Part shown: piece after piece, positions 8,523 to 17,642 of the stretch | Position numbering within the stretch: position 1 is the stretch's first letter | How the letters are laid out: each line of letters starts with the position of its first letter | NCBI RefSeq assembly: GCF_900142445.1 | Contig: NZ_FRAV01000052.1 | Coordinates: 1-32,869 of the forward strand | DNA from: Chryseobacterium polytrichastri | GTDB lineage: Bacteria > Bacteroidota > Bacteroidia > Flavobacteriales > Weeksellaceae | Direction: 5' to 3' | DNA: 32,869 nt | Notes under the pieces: model-generated | The model's input: the letters and a program-made list of their open reading frames with translations, nothing else | Databases searched by the model: none | What the model was told of the DNA's origin: nothing | Position numbers and translations under genes: made by a program

Positions 8523-9432
8523 AATAGCTGTACTTGTTCCGTGTTATAATGAAGCGTTAACAATTGGAAAAGTTGTAAGTGATTTCAAAATCTTTCTTCC
8601 AGATGCTGAAATTTATGTTTATGATAATAATTCAAAAGATGGAACATCCGTTATCGCAAGGGAAGCTGGGGCAATAGTTAAGTACGAAAAAAAGCAAGGA
8701 AAGGCAAATGTTGTTTTCAAGATGTTTCGTGAAATAGATGCTGATATTTACATCATGATTGATGGGGATGATACGTATCCTGTAGATTGCATTCAGCAAA
8801 TGTTGGATCAGTTTATTGAAAATAATTGCGATATGCTTGTTGGAGACAGGCTTTCAAATAATAGTTACAAAAATCAAAATAAAAGAGCATTTCATAATTT
8901 TGGAAACAATTTGGTAAGGAATCTTATTAACGTCTTTTTTGGTTCAGAACTGAAAGATATCTTATCTGGTTATCGGATTTTTTCAAAAAAGTTTGTAAAG
9001 AATTATGCAAGTACTATAAAAGGTTTTGAGCTGGAAACTGATCTCTCTATTTATTCATTAAATTATGAGTTGGTAATAGACGAGTATTCAATAGATTATA
9101 GAGATCGTCCCGAAGGAAGCGTTTCTAAATTAAATACTTTTACAGATGGATTTAAGGTTATAAAACTCTTTTTTAACCTGGTGAGACTTTATAAGCCGCT
9201 TCTGTTTTTTGGAACAGTATCTGCGGTTATGTTTATTTTGGGACTTTTATTTATGACTATTCCTATCAGAGAGTATTTTGAGTATAAGTATGTGTATAAA
9301 GTTCCAACCCTTATATTTTCTATCATGTTGATTATTCTGTCGTTACTTGCTTTTATGACGGGTCTTATTCTGGATAATATTAGTATAATTGATAAGAAAA
9401 ATTTTAAAGTACGATATAATAGCACAAGATAA
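8509..9432 (+). CDS. GT2 glycosyltransferase with C-terminal membrane anchors (GtrB/DPM1-like)
   Basis: A 307-residue protein with a GT-A domain of family 2: the nucleotide-sugar start IAVLVPCYNE (residues 6-15), the metal-binding DGDDT (85-89) and an acceptor-side region around LSGYRIFSKKF. Two C-terminal hydrophobic segments (about 220-245 and 262-290) follow the layout of GtrB/DPM1 enzymes. These transfer a sugar from a nucleotide donor to undecaprenyl (or dolichyl) phosphate at the cytoplasmic face. The start is set at the ATG at 8509; a TTG two codons earlier is less likely. It stops 1 bp before the next gene, a polytopic protein that could be the enzyme using the lipid-linked sugar on the far side of the membrane. 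No GtrA-type flippase is visible nearby. The sugar is unknown. Confidence 0.82.
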   Translation: MVSPKIAVLVPCYNEALTIGKVVSDFKIFLPDAEIYVYDNNSKDGTSVIAREAGAIVKYEKKQGKANVVFKMFREIDADIYIMIDGDDTYPVDCIQQMLDQFIENNCDMLVGDRLSNNSYKNQNKRAFHNFGNNLVRNLINVFFGSELKDILSGYRIFSKKFVKNYASTIKGFELETDLSIYSLNYELVIDEYSIDYRDRPEGSVSKLNTFTDGFKVIKLFFNLVRLYKPLLFFGTVSAVMFILGLLFMTIPIREYFEYKYVYKVPTLIFSIMLIILSLLAFMTGLILDNISIIDKKNFKVRYNSTR

Positions 9433-9433
9433 T

Positions 9434-10702
9434 ATGAAAAATAAGTTTATTTTCCTGCTTTTCATTGTTTTGTTTTTTTGTAATAGTCAGTTTAATTTAT
9501 TCCATTTTATTCCACAAGAAAGATTTGAATATAGTAAACTTGAAGTGTCTGAAACATTGATTATAGGGAAGTTGTTAAACTCCCAACAAGGAGGTATATT
9601 TGAGGATGGGGGGTTTACCGGTATTTATTTTACAGATGCTGATATTTCTTCCCGATTTTCATCAGGAAAAAAATCTTATATAAAATATATCAATAATGAG
9701 CATCCTAAAAAATATTATTATTGGGCGTATAAGTCTCAAATTGGGGGGCAGGCTATATTGTACAGCGCTTTTGATAAGATATTTGGCTTAGATAATAAAG
9801 TCAATATATTAATTTTTAGGATGCTGAATTCTTTGTCATTAAGCCTATTATTAACTTTGATTTTATTTTGGATAAAAAAGAAGTTTGGAATGACTACCTG
9901 TATTATTAGCTTTCTACTCATTATCCCAAATTATTGGATATTTGTGTATGGTAAAAGTACTTGGTGGTGTAATTGGGTTTATTTTCTTCCTTTTGCTTAT
10001 TCACTTTTCTTTTTTGAAAGAAACAAAACAAGCTTTAGCAGTAGGAAATATATCTACATGCTTTCATTGTTATTTTTCATTAAATTTTGGTTTACAGGTT
10101 TTGAATTTATTACGGTGTTTTTGATATCTTCTTCTATACCATATATTTATTACTTGTTTGAAAATAAATGGTCATTTTATTTTAAATTTATAAGAATACA
10201 TTTTGTAATAGTTGCAGTTCCATTGGTTTTTACTGTTTTATTTCAACTTTTTCAGTTTAAGCTTTTAACAGGTAATTTTGAAGATGGAATTGCTCATCTT
10301 ATCGATGCTTACTCAAGAAGAGCTAATGGAGAGTATTCGTATACCGGAGAATATGCTTATCTAAATAATTTGAAACAGTATCATCTGGATATACTTATGA
10401 GGTATATTGGAGGGTCATTTGTTAATGAAGATTTCATTAAATTACCTTTTATCGTAATTATTGGTTTGGGGTTTTTTAGCTCTGTTTTTTTATATGTTAA
10501 GAATATTGAGCGAAAATTAGTTTTTACCACTTGGTTTTCAATTTTAGCACCGCTTAGTTGGCTTATCTTATTTAAGGAACATGCACATATTCATCCACAT
10601 ATTGATTTCTTTATTTGGTATTGTCCATTTTTACTATTATTAATTCTTGTAATATCTTTAACATTAACTTTCTTTTTAAAGAGTTTTAAAACAGTTTTTT
10701 AA
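9434..10702 (+). CDS. Polytopic membrane protein, possible GT-C type glycosyltransferase
   Basis: A 422-residue protein with roughly ten membrane segments. I do not recognise a named family. Features pointing to a GT-C style enzyme are an uncleaved N-terminal helix, then a long first extracytoplasmic loop (about 35-110) with acidic residues (YFTDADIS) and an aromatic patch (KKYYYWAY), and a late motif HAHIHPHIDFFIWY near residue 385. The start is the ATG at 9434, directly after the GT2 stop; a longer frame would run back into the GT2 gene. Pairing with a GtrB-like enzyme suggests it uses undecaprenyl-phosphate-linked sugar, by analogy with serotype-modification systems; this is inference. Base use is extremely AT-rich compared with topA or bamA, which fits horizontally acquired surface polysaccharide DNA. 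Confidence 0.6.
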   Translation: MKNKFIFLLFIVLFFCNSQFNLFHFIPQERFEYSKLEVSETLIIGKLLNSQQGGIFEDGGFTGIYFTDADISSRFSSGKKSYIKYINNEHPKKYYYWAYKSQIGGQAILYSAFDKIFGLDNKVNILIFRMLNSLSLSLLLTLILFWIKKKFGMTTCIISFLLIIPNYWIFVYGKSTWWCNWVYFLPFAYSLFFFERNKTSFSSRKYIYMLSLLFFIKFWFTGFEFITVFLISSSIPYIYYLFENKWSFYFKFIRIHFVIVAVPLVFTVLFQLFQFKLLTGNFEDGIAHLIDAYSRRANGEYSYTGEYAYLNNLKQYHLDILMRYIGGSFVNEDFIKLPFIVIIGLGFFSSVFLYVKNIERKLVFTTWFSILAPLSWLILFKEHAHIHPHIDFFIWYCPFLLLLILVISLTLTFFLKSFKTVF

Positions 10703-10768
10703 ATCATTAGAAATGTTATTGCAGGTAGATTTACAATAGATCTTTATCATAATTTCCTTCTTCTTTAG
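10703..10768 (+). pseudogene. 3' remnant of a second epsG-like gene
   Basis: Reading on from the stop at 10700-10702, the next 21 sense codons and a stop encode IRNVIAGRFTIDLYHNFLLL. This aligns without gaps to the C-terminus of the EpsG-like protein (LRNIVAGNFTIGLYKNFLLP, encoded just before 8132), with about 13 of 20 residues identical. There is no start and no room for a membrane protein, so this is the tail of a lost paralogue left beside the GT-C-like gene. It records gene replacement or recombination in the polysaccharide island. Confidence 0.8.
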
Positions 10769-10792
10769 AATTTTCCTTCAAAATAATTATAT

Positions 10793-10822
10793 AAAAACAG
10801 AGATTATGTCTCTGTTTTTTTT
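10793..10822 (+). terminator. Intrinsic terminator closing the polysaccharide island
   Basis: A perfect 11-bp inverted repeat (10793-10803 with 10809-10819) has a 5-nt loop (TTATG) and runs into a tract of eight T. It ends transcription of the sugar-transfer genes and lies 25 bp after the epsG remnant. Confidence 0.85.
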
Positions 10823-10918
10823 GGTTTAAAAATAAATTTATTTATCTCTAATTAATTTGTTGATATTAATATTTATTCATATCAGTTTATTGGTTAATAA
10901 AATTAATACATAATGCTT

Positions 10919-10926
10919 TATTTTTG
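10919..10926 (+). promoter_or_regulatory. -7 box for the large secreted protein
   Basis: TATTTTTG at 10919-10926 matches TAnnTTTG. A TTGG at 10890-10893 is a poor -33 candidate with a 25-bp spacer. Transcription would start near 10932 and give an unusually long AT-rich leader of about 160 nt. Apart from this box, 10823-11093 shows no gene or repeat. Confidence 0.45.
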
Positions 10927-11093
10927 TATTTGTTAATTTTAAATTATTATTTGTGTTTCTATAATGTGGTATGTGTTAATTATTTTTAATATAATTCGTT
11001 TATTTGAATTTTATTTATAAAATAAATAACTCTTTTTCAAAGTAGGTGTAATAGTTGCTGTTTAAAAATAGCACAAAATTAAAGGATAGGGAT

Positions 11094-14000
11094 ATGGAAA
11101 AGTCATTAAAAAAGGTATTGGCAATACTTTGTCTGTTGTCAATAAGTGTTTATTCTAAAAATAGGGTTGATTCTAATAATCCTAATTTCTCTCAAAGTTC
11201 CAAAGATGTATATCTGAAAAGCTCAGATACTATTATTAAAGTCTTGGAAGGGAAAAAGAATAAAGAATCAAATGTTATTAATAGTTCTTCTATTAATTCA
11301 AATAATCAAAGTAATTTACGTGTAAAGCCAACAGTTGTTTCCTTAGACTGGACAAAGGCGCCCAATAGTTATATTTTTGATCCCAGCCAGAATAGTGAAG
11401 GCTTGTATGTTCCTGTAAAAAAGGCTTATATAATGTGGGGAAATGATAAATATATTGGCGGTGCTGGTATTCCTGACGGAGCTGTTACAGCCGATGTTTT
11501 ATGGGAAGATGTTCATGGGTTAATAAAAACAGGTTCCGGATATTCTCTTGAGGTTTTAGATTCTGGCCTCAATGCTAAAATTAAAGTTCCTGTTAATAAA
11601 TCTAAAAAAGGGAATGCAGTGATTGCTTTTAGAGTTAATGGTGAGATTTATTGGTCTTGGCATATTTGGGTAACTGATGATCCTTCAAACGGTCCAGCTT
11701 ATAAAAGCTTTGGTAATGTAAAGAGAGAATTAAGCGATGGAACAATAGAGCCTATTCCGGATTCTGACTGGAAATGGATGGACCGAAATTTAGGAGCCGT
11801 CAGCAATTCTATGACGAGTAATGAGTGGAGTAGAAGTGGTGGTTTGTTGTATCAATGGGGAAGAAAAGATCCTATACCTCCTTTAGTAACCAAAGTAGAT
11901 GATTTTTATGAAGCAAGTGGTTCTATTGGTAGAGTGAGGCATAGAGGTGCTAAAAATTTAACGAATGCAATTAAAATAGATGATCTTACTAAGTATGTTT
12001 TATTATCGAATGCTGAAGTTGGTAATAATTTGAAACTGTCTATTAAAAATCCGTTGAGTCTTATTTATATCAATAAAGATGATAATTCCGGACCTGCATA
12101 TTATAACGGTAATGTAAATCTTCCCATTAATTGGTTTGGTAAATCAACAACTTTGGCAGATAGCCAGTTGACTGAATTGAATTTATGGTCAGATAATTCT
12201 CAGGGTAAAATTACGGCTAATTATAATAGTGATGATAGTGGAAGGGCTTATAGAAATAAGTCTTCTTATGATCCTTGCCCAAATGGATGGCGAGTGCCTT
12301 CTGTATTGGTTGCAAATCTTGGTTCGGCAACATATGCTGATGATGTTAGGGTTGATTTTTCTCCTTTTGGAGTGAGAACGAATATGGGAAAAGATCTTTT
12401 TGAAACCAATAAATACCATATCATAAAACCTACAGATAATGGTGTTCCTGGTTTCATGACGGGCTTTAAAGTATATTCCAATTATTGGTTTGATCTCTCT
12501 AAGGTAGGAGGGAATAATATGGGCGTTTTCCCTGGAAGTGGGCAGATAGTTCAGCTAGCTCATGAAGGACAATATAGTGATCAGCATCATATAGGTTTGT
12601 GGACGGCAACAATGCCTAGGCATTTTGATGCTTCTCCTTCCGTGAATGCGAGAATGTTGTTTATGATTCCGGATAAAGATCAGCCTGATGTGCCCGATCC
12701 AGCGTTTCCTAATGTAAAGGGAAGATATTTTTATATGCCTTTAATGACAGGAAAGACTTCTGATGCTAATGGATGTAGGTGTATAAAAGACCCATTATAC
12801 ATTGCCAATAGTTATGATTTTCCTACAGAATATTTGCCACAAACCCAGGAATATAGAGAGGGTATTAATAATCCTAATACCTATCAGATTGTTAAAAATA
12901 CGGCGGTTACAACTATTGAAATTCCCGTGAGCAAAGCTTTCTCAGTTCAAAGCCAGCTTTTAAACAATCAGGAAATTCTTAACTCATCTAACTTTAATAA
13001 TTTAAAAGTAAATGTTCTCTGGACAACTAATTCTAGTTTAATTAATAAACTTACGGTTGTGAATCCTTCTCCGGGAAGTATTTCTGCAATTTCAGCGTCT
13101 AAGATTTTAGTTGATATTAATCCTAACCAAAGTGGAAATGCTGTAGTAACTTTGCATAACGGAAGTATTACTAATCCTGTATATTGGAGCTGGCATATTT
13201 GGGTGACTGATACGCCTATTCAATCTAATAGTTATACCACTGAGCTTCCAATTACTGGAGTGACGAATTATGTAAATTATGTAACGAAGGCTAGATCTGT
13301 TCTCCAAACAGAATTTATGGACAGAAATTTAGGAGCAACAGATGCGTTTCCAATTGTGGCAAATCCTCTTACTCCTTCAACAGCAGAGCTTGCGGTAATA
13401 AAAGCTTCTACAGGCTTGCATTATCAATGGGGAAGAAAAGACCCACTTCCTGTTTTTCAGTATGCTGATAACAGGGCTTCTTATGCAGTGTTTTTAGGGA
13501 AGGTTAATACTAACGGTACGCCCTCATATACTTCTCTACCTTATGCAACCTATAATAATTTGTCGGGAGCATATATTGTTCCATATAATATTTATGCAGC
13601 TAATGCAAATGTAGTAACGACCGATAAGGTTTCAGATAGGGTTGCTAAGGTTTTATCTTACTCAGTTAAAAACCCTTTAGTGTATATGATTCCGAGTTCT
13701 TTTGCTTCTTATAATAGTGCGATGCCTCTTTATACTAATGGTACAGACTGGTTGTCAACCGAGCCTAATTTGGCGGCAGACAGATGGGGAAGAGGTGGTA
13801 ATAAATCGCCTTTTGATCCTTGCCCTGAAGGTTGGAGGATTCCTGATATTATGAACAGTGCATATAACTCCAATCAAGATTTTGGGATTACTCCTTGGTA
13901 TAAAAAAGATAAAAATGTAGGAACAGGATATAGTGTATCTACAGATTATTTAGGAATAAGAGTAAGGAATCCGAGTACAACAAGTACCATAGGCTATACC

Positions 14001-14606
14001 TTTAATGATCCTGCTTATAAAATAGGAAACTATCCTAATTCCGGCTCCAGAGGTTATAGAAGTGTTATTGCTAATCAAACATCGGCAGGTACTTTTAATG
14101 CCGTTAATTTCCAATTTCCCGGAGTTTGGACTGCAGCATTAAACTCAAATTATATTGGTAGACCTATTGATGTGATGTTTGATGCAGCTTCTACTGCTAA
14201 TCGTATGACTGCCTTTAATGATAATAATGATCCTTATTTTGCAATGAGCTGTCGTTGTGTTAAAATAAAATATGATGCCAATGGAAATGAACAAGGCGCC
14301 CTTCCTATGCTTCAAATTACTTCATTGCCTGCTACGCTAGCATCCTCAGCATTAAGGAAAACGGAAGTGTTGGAAAAGATTAAGGAAAACAAGATTTCAT
14401 TATTTCCTAATCCTGTAAAAGATGTGTTGTACATAAAGGCTCCGGAAGAGAAAGGCTATTTTTATCAGATGTATAATATGTCTGGACAGCTTGTGAAATC
14501 TGGACAATTTGAAAATGGAAGCACCAATGTTTCCTCTTTGATTTCAGGAATCTATTTAGTTCGGATTAATAATTCGGAAAGCATGGTGAAAATTATTAAA
14601 GAGTAA
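11094..14606 (+). CDS. Secreted protein with two tandem FISUMP-like units and a T9SS sorting domain
   Basis: A 1170-residue exported protein. The start is the ATG at 11094, preceded by AAAGGA and giving a clean signal peptide (KKVLAILCLLSISVYS); an upstream TTG would add 13 residues and spoil it. After a low-complexity Ser/Asn linker come two copies of a unit of about 510 residues. Each has a beta-rich part ending YWSWHIWVTD (residues 186-195 and 697-706), then MDRNLGA (229, 742), YQWGRKDP (from 253, 777), DPCP-GWR-P (393, 908) and a closing CRC. These motifs recall the FISUMP domain of Bacteroidota and Fibrobacter surface proteins. The last 70 residues (from ISLFPNP, about 1101) are a type A T9SS C-terminal sorting domain, so it is exported by the Por system and attached or released at the surface. 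No enzymatic motif is recognised; adhesion or glycan binding is a guess. Confidence 0.85.
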   Translation: MEKSLKKVLAILCLLSISVYSKNRVDSNNPNFSQSSKDVYLKSSDTIIKVLEGKKNKESNVINSSSINSNNQSNLRVKPTVVSLDWTKAPNSYIFDPSQNSEGLYVPVKKAYIMWGNDKYIGGAGIPDGAVTADVLWEDVHGLIKTGSGYSLEVLDSGLNAKIKVPVNKSKKGNAVIAFRVNGEIYWSWHIWVTDDPSNGPAYKSFGNVKRELSDGTIEPIPDSDWKWMDRNLGAVSNSMTSNEWSRSGGLLYQWGRKDPIPPLVTKVDDFYEASGSIGRVRHRGAKNLTNAIKIDDLTKYVLLSNAEVGNNLKLSIKNPLSLIYINKDDNSGPAYYNGNVNLPINWFGKSTTLADSQLTELNLWSDNSQGKITANYNSDDSGRAYRNKSSYDPCPNGWRVPSVLVANLGSATYADDVRVDFSPFGVRTNMGKDLFETNKYHIIKPTDNGVPGFMTGFKVYSNYWFDLSKVGGNNMGVFPGSGQIVQLAHEGQYSDQHHIGLWTATMPRHFDASPSVNARMLFMIPDKDQPDVPDPAFPNVKGRYFYMPLMTGKTSDANGCRCIKDPLYIANSYDFPTEYLPQTQEYREGINNPNTYQIVKNTAVTTIEIPVSKAFSVQSQLLNNQEILNSSNFNNLKVNVLWTTNSSLINKLTVVNPSPGSISAISASKILVDINPNQSGNAVVTLHNGSITNPVYWSWHIWVTDTPIQSNSYTTELPITGVTNYVNYVTKARSVLQTEFMDRNLGATDAFPIVANPLTPSTAELAVIKASTGLHYQWGRKDPLPVFQYADNRASYAVFLGKVNTNGTPSYTSLPYATYNNLSGAYIVPYNIYAANANVVTTDKVSDRVAKVLSYSVKNPLVYMIPSSFASYNSAMPLYTNGTDWLSTEPNLAADRWGRGGNKSPFDPCPEGWRIPDIMNSAYNSNQDFGITPWYKKDKNVGTGYSVSTDYLGIRVRNPSTTSTIGYTFNDPAYKIGNYPNSGSRGYRSVIANQTSAGTFNAVNFQFPGVWTAALNSNYIGRPIDVMFDAASTANRMTAFNDNNDPYFAMSCRCVKIKYDANGNEQGALPMLQITSLPATLASSALRKTEVLEKIKENKISLFPNPVKDVLYIKAPEEKGYFYQMYNMSGQLVKSGQFENGSTNVSSLISGIYLVRINNSESMVKIIKE

Positions 14607-14630
14607 ATTAAAAAATAACAATACCAACGG

Positions 14631-14667
14631 AAGGGAATAAAAACAGATCATGCTTTTATTCCCTTTT
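14631..14667 (+). terminator. Intrinsic terminator after the T9SS cargo gene
   Basis: A perfect 12-bp stem (14631-14642 with 14654-14665) has an 11-nt loop and is followed by a T-rich run. It lies 24 bp after the stop codon. The remaining spacer to topA (14668-14882) is AT-rich and shows nothing else. Confidence 0.8.
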
Positions 14668-14882
14668 CTTTTACAAAAAATCATCATATTCTTTACATCT
14701 ATTAAAATTGATGAAAAATTCTATGTCATTTTTTTTAAATATAAATATTCTTTATGATTTAAGGGTAAAGTACCTTGTATAAAGAGATTGATGCTTGTTT
14801 TTTCTTTTTACTAAGTCTTAATAAAACTCTTTTGATTGCCAAATTAAAATTGGATAACAAAAAGTATATAATAAAAAAGCTT

Positions 14883-14890
14883 TACTTTTG
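14883..14890 (+). promoter_or_regulatory. -7 box for topA
   Basis: TACTTTTG at 14883-14890 fits TAnnTTTG and ends 13 bp before the topA ATG, so the leader would be very short (under 10 nt). The nearest upstream TTGG (14850-14853) is too far for a standard -33 box. Confidence 0.5.
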
Positions 14891-14903
14891 CAAAAATTTT
14901 AGA

Positions 14904-17465
14904 ATGTCGAAAAATTTAGTAATTGTAGAGTCTCCGGCGAAGGCAAAAACTATTCAGAAATATTTAGGGAAAGATTTCGAAGTAAAATCCAGTTTTGGAC
15001 ACATTAGGGATTTACCTAAAAAAGGGATGGGTATCGACCTTGAGACCTTCAATCCAGATTATGAAGTTTCGGCAGATAAAAAGAAACTGGTAACAGAATT
15101 AAAGTCCGCTGTGAAGAAAGCCGAAATGGTTTGGTTGGCTTCCGATGAGGACCGCGAGGGTGAGGCTATTGCTTGGCACTTAGCAGATGAATTAAAACTG
15201 AAACCGGAAAATAGAAAAAGAATTGTTTTTCACGAGATTACTAAAAATGCGATTCTAAAAGCAATTGAAAACCCAAGAGATATAGACCAGAATTTGGTAA
15301 ACGCTCAACAGGCAAGAAGGATTTTAGATAGAATCGTAGGTTTTGAAATGTCTCCGGTTCTTTGGAAAAAAGTAAAACCGGGATTGTCAGCAGGAAGAGT
15401 TCAATCTGTTGCAGTAAGACTAATTGTTGAAAGAGAAAAAGAAATCCGTGCATTTACTCCAAAAGCGAGTTTTAAACTAGACGGGATCTTTGTTAATAAA
15501 ACAGAGCAGGATATTGCTGCTAAACTTAAAAAAGACTTCGAAAAAGAAGAAGACGCTGAAAAATTCCTTGAGCAGGCAAGAACTACAGAATTTAAAGTTC
15601 TGAATGTTGAAACCAAACCAGGAACACGTTCTGCATCGGCACCTTTTACAACGTCTACATTACAGCAGGAAGCATCTTCAAGATTAGGATATAACGTAAC
15701 AAACACCATGCGTATTGCACAAAGGCTGTATGAAGAAGGTTACATTACGTATATGAGAACGGATTCAGTAAACCTTTCTCAGGAGGCTATTGAAGGCGCA
15801 AAAAAACAAATTACAACAGAATACGGAGCAGAATATTCTTCTCCAAGAAATTATACAACGAAATCTGCTTCAGCACAAGAAGCTCACGAGGCGATTCGTC
15901 CTACAGATTTTTCAGTAAAAAGTATTGGCGATGCTCAATTGAGTAAATTATATCAATTAATTTACAGAAGAACATTAGCTTCTCAGATGGCCAATGCTAA
16001 AATAGAGAAGACAGTTATCGAGATCGGAAATGCAAAATTACCACAACATTTTGAAGCACAGGGAGAGGTTATCATTTTTGATGGTTTCTTAAAAGCGTAC
16101 GGAATTGTTAAGGCTGAAGACGACGATGACGAAAACAATGATAAATTACTTCCAAAAGTAAGTATTGGTGAAGTTTTGGAATACAAAACGATTACGGCTA
16201 CAGAAAAGTATACCAGACCAAGTGCAAGATATACAGAAGCAGGATTGATTAAAAAACTGGAAGAATTAGGTATTGGTCGTCCGTCAACATACGCACCGAC
16301 AATTCAAACCATTCAGAATCGTGAATATGTAGACAAAAGAGAAATCGAACCACAAATGAGAGAAGTGGTAAAGATCTCTTTAGCAAAAGATAAAATTAAG
16401 AAAGTAATTCTTGACGAGAAATTCGGAGGAGATAAAAATAAATTCGTTCCTACAGATATTGGGGAAGTGGTAAGTGATTTCTTAACAGACAACTTCAAAG
16501 AAATCTTAGATTACGGTTTTACAGCAAGAGTAGAAGAGAGTTTTGACGAAATTGCAAATGGTGCGCAGAAATGGAAGGAGATGATGACCGATTTCTATTC
16601 TAAATTCCACCCTAGAATTGCAGATGTTGAAGAAAACGCAGACCGTGCGAATGGAGACCGACATTTAGGAGTAGATCCGAAAACGGGTAAAAATGTTCAT
16701 GCAAGAATCGGAAGGTTTGGAGCAATGATCCAGATTGGAGAAACTGAGGATGAAGAAAAACCTACTTTTGCATCATTAATGGTAGGGCAAAATATTGCAA
16801 CCATTACTTTTGAAGAAGCTATGGAGCTTTTCAAATTGCCTTTTGAATTAAACAGTTTTGAAGACCAACCTGTTTCAGTAGGAGTTGGTAGATTTGGTCC
16901 TTATGTAAAATGGGGCGAAACATACATCAGTATTCCGAAAGGGGAAGATCCTTTATCTGTAAACCAAGAGAGAGCGGAAGAAATTATTAAAGAAAAGAAA
17001 ATAGCTGATGCCCCAATTGCAACATATCAAGGGGAGCCTGTAACAAAAGGAACAGGAAGATTCGGCCCTTTTATTAAATACAAAAGTATCTTTGTAAACG
17101 TTCCTAAGAAATATGATTTCGACAATCTTTCTCAAAGTGATATCAATGAATTAATAGATGCTAAGCTTGAAAAAGAAGCCAACAGATATATTCAACAATG
17201 GGAAAAAGAAAAAATTTCTATTGAAAACGGAAGATGGGGACCTTTCATCAAATTTGGAAAAACAATGTTTAAAATTCCAAAGAAAAAAGATGATACAAAA
17301 TATGAAGGAGAAGAATTGAAAGAAATTTCTTTAGATGAGGTTAAAAAATGGATCACAGACCAGGATCCTAAAGCTTTTGCCGAGAAAAAGAAACCAGCTG
17401 CTAAGAAAGCTACCACTGCAAAGAAAACAACGGCAGTGAAGAAAGCACCTGCAAAAAAGAAGTAA
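14904..17465 (+). CDS. topA: DNA topoisomerase I (type IA)
   Basis: An 854-residue type IA topoisomerase that relaxes negative supercoils by cutting one strand through a tyrosine ester. The TOPRIM domain has Glu9 in IVESPAKA and the acidic triad D81-E-D83-R-E85. The active-site tyrosine is Y283 in ITYMRTDS. The tail lacks the zinc-finger Cys clusters of E. coli TopA. Instead it has three Toprim-C repeats (GRFGPYVKWG, GRFGPFIKYK, GRWGPFIKFG) and a histone-like Lys/Ala tail over the last 25 residues, as is usual in Bacteroidota. The start is the ATG at 14904 (MSKNLVIVES); an in-frame start 129 bp upstream would add a hydrophobic stretch unlike the family and would place the -7 box inside the gene. 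Confidence 0.97.
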   Translation: MSKNLVIVESPAKAKTIQKYLGKDFEVKSSFGHIRDLPKKGMGIDLETFNPDYEVSADKKKLVTELKSAVKKAEMVWLASDEDREGEAIAWHLADELKLKPENRKRIVFHEITKNAILKAIENPRDIDQNLVNAQQARRILDRIVGFEMSPVLWKKVKPGLSAGRVQSVAVRLIVEREKEIRAFTPKASFKLDGIFVNKTEQDIAAKLKKDFEKEEDAEKFLEQARTTEFKVLNVETKPGTRSASAPFTTSTLQQEASSRLGYNVTNTMRIAQRLYEEGYITYMRTDSVNLSQEAIEGAKKQITTEYGAEYSSPRNYTTKSASAQEAHEAIRPTDFSVKSIGDAQLSKLYQLIYRRTLASQMANAKIEKTVIEIGNAKLPQHFEAQGEVIIFDGFLKAYGIVKAEDDDDENNDKLLPKVSIGEVLEYKTITATEKYTRPSARYTEAGLIKKLEELGIGRPSTYAPTIQTIQNREYVDKREIEPQMREVVKISLAKDKIKKVILDEKFGGDKNKFVPTDIGEVVSDFLTDNFKEILDYGFTARVEESFDEIANGAQKWKEMMTDFYSKFHPRIADVEENADRANGDRHLGVDPKTGKNVHARIGRFGAMIQIGETEDEEKPTFASLMVGQNIATITFEEAMELFKLPFELNSFEDQPVSVGVGRFGPYVKWGETYISIPKGEDPLSVNQERAEEIIKEKKIADAPIATYQGEPVTKGTGRFGPFIKYKSIFVNVPKKYDFDNLSQSDINELIDAKLEKEANRYIQQWEKEKISIENGRWGPFIKFGKTMFKIPKKKDDTKYEGEELKEISLDEVKKWITDQDPKAFAEKKKPAAKKATTAKKTTAVKKAPAKKK

Positions 17466-17491
17466 TATTAAAATAATACTACCCAAATACT

Positions 17492-17527
17492 AAAAAGCCG
17501 TTAACATTAAGTGTTAGCGGCTTTTTT
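17492..17527 (+). terminator. Intrinsic terminator after topA
   Basis: A 15-bp stem (17492-17506 with 17512-17526), broken only by one G-U pair, has a 5-nt loop and runs into seven T. It is 27 bp past the topA stop. Confidence 0.85.
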
Positions 17528-17573
17528 TGTCAACAAAAAACGAGACACAATACTAACTTGATGAGGTTTTTTG

Positions 17574-17581
17574 TATGTTTG
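17574..17581 (+). promoter_or_regulatory. -7 box for the arginase-like gene
   Basis: TATGTTTG at 17574-17581 matches TAnnTTTG. A CTTG at 17557-17560 is too close (13 bp) for a proper -33 box. The leader would be about 55 nt to the ATG at 17643. Confidence 0.45.
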
Positions 17582-17642
17582 TGAAAATGTTCTTTAGAAA
17601 ACATTTTTTTTGAAGTAAAATAATTTAAGATTATTACATACA

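Noticed and set aside
9736..10124. Short frames on both strands inside the GT-C-like gene
   Set aside because: They arise from the AT-rich hydrophobic codon pattern and lack any family signature or start signal.
11055..11093. TTG start 13 codons upstream of the T9SS cargo ATG
   Set aside because: The added residues are charged and would bury the signal peptide; the ATG at 11094 gives a normal one with AAAGGA upstream.
14775..14903. Longer N-terminus for topoisomerase I
   Set aside because: The extra 43 residues are hydrophobic and unlike the family, and would include the -7 promoter box; the ATG at 14904 starts with the conserved family N-terminus.
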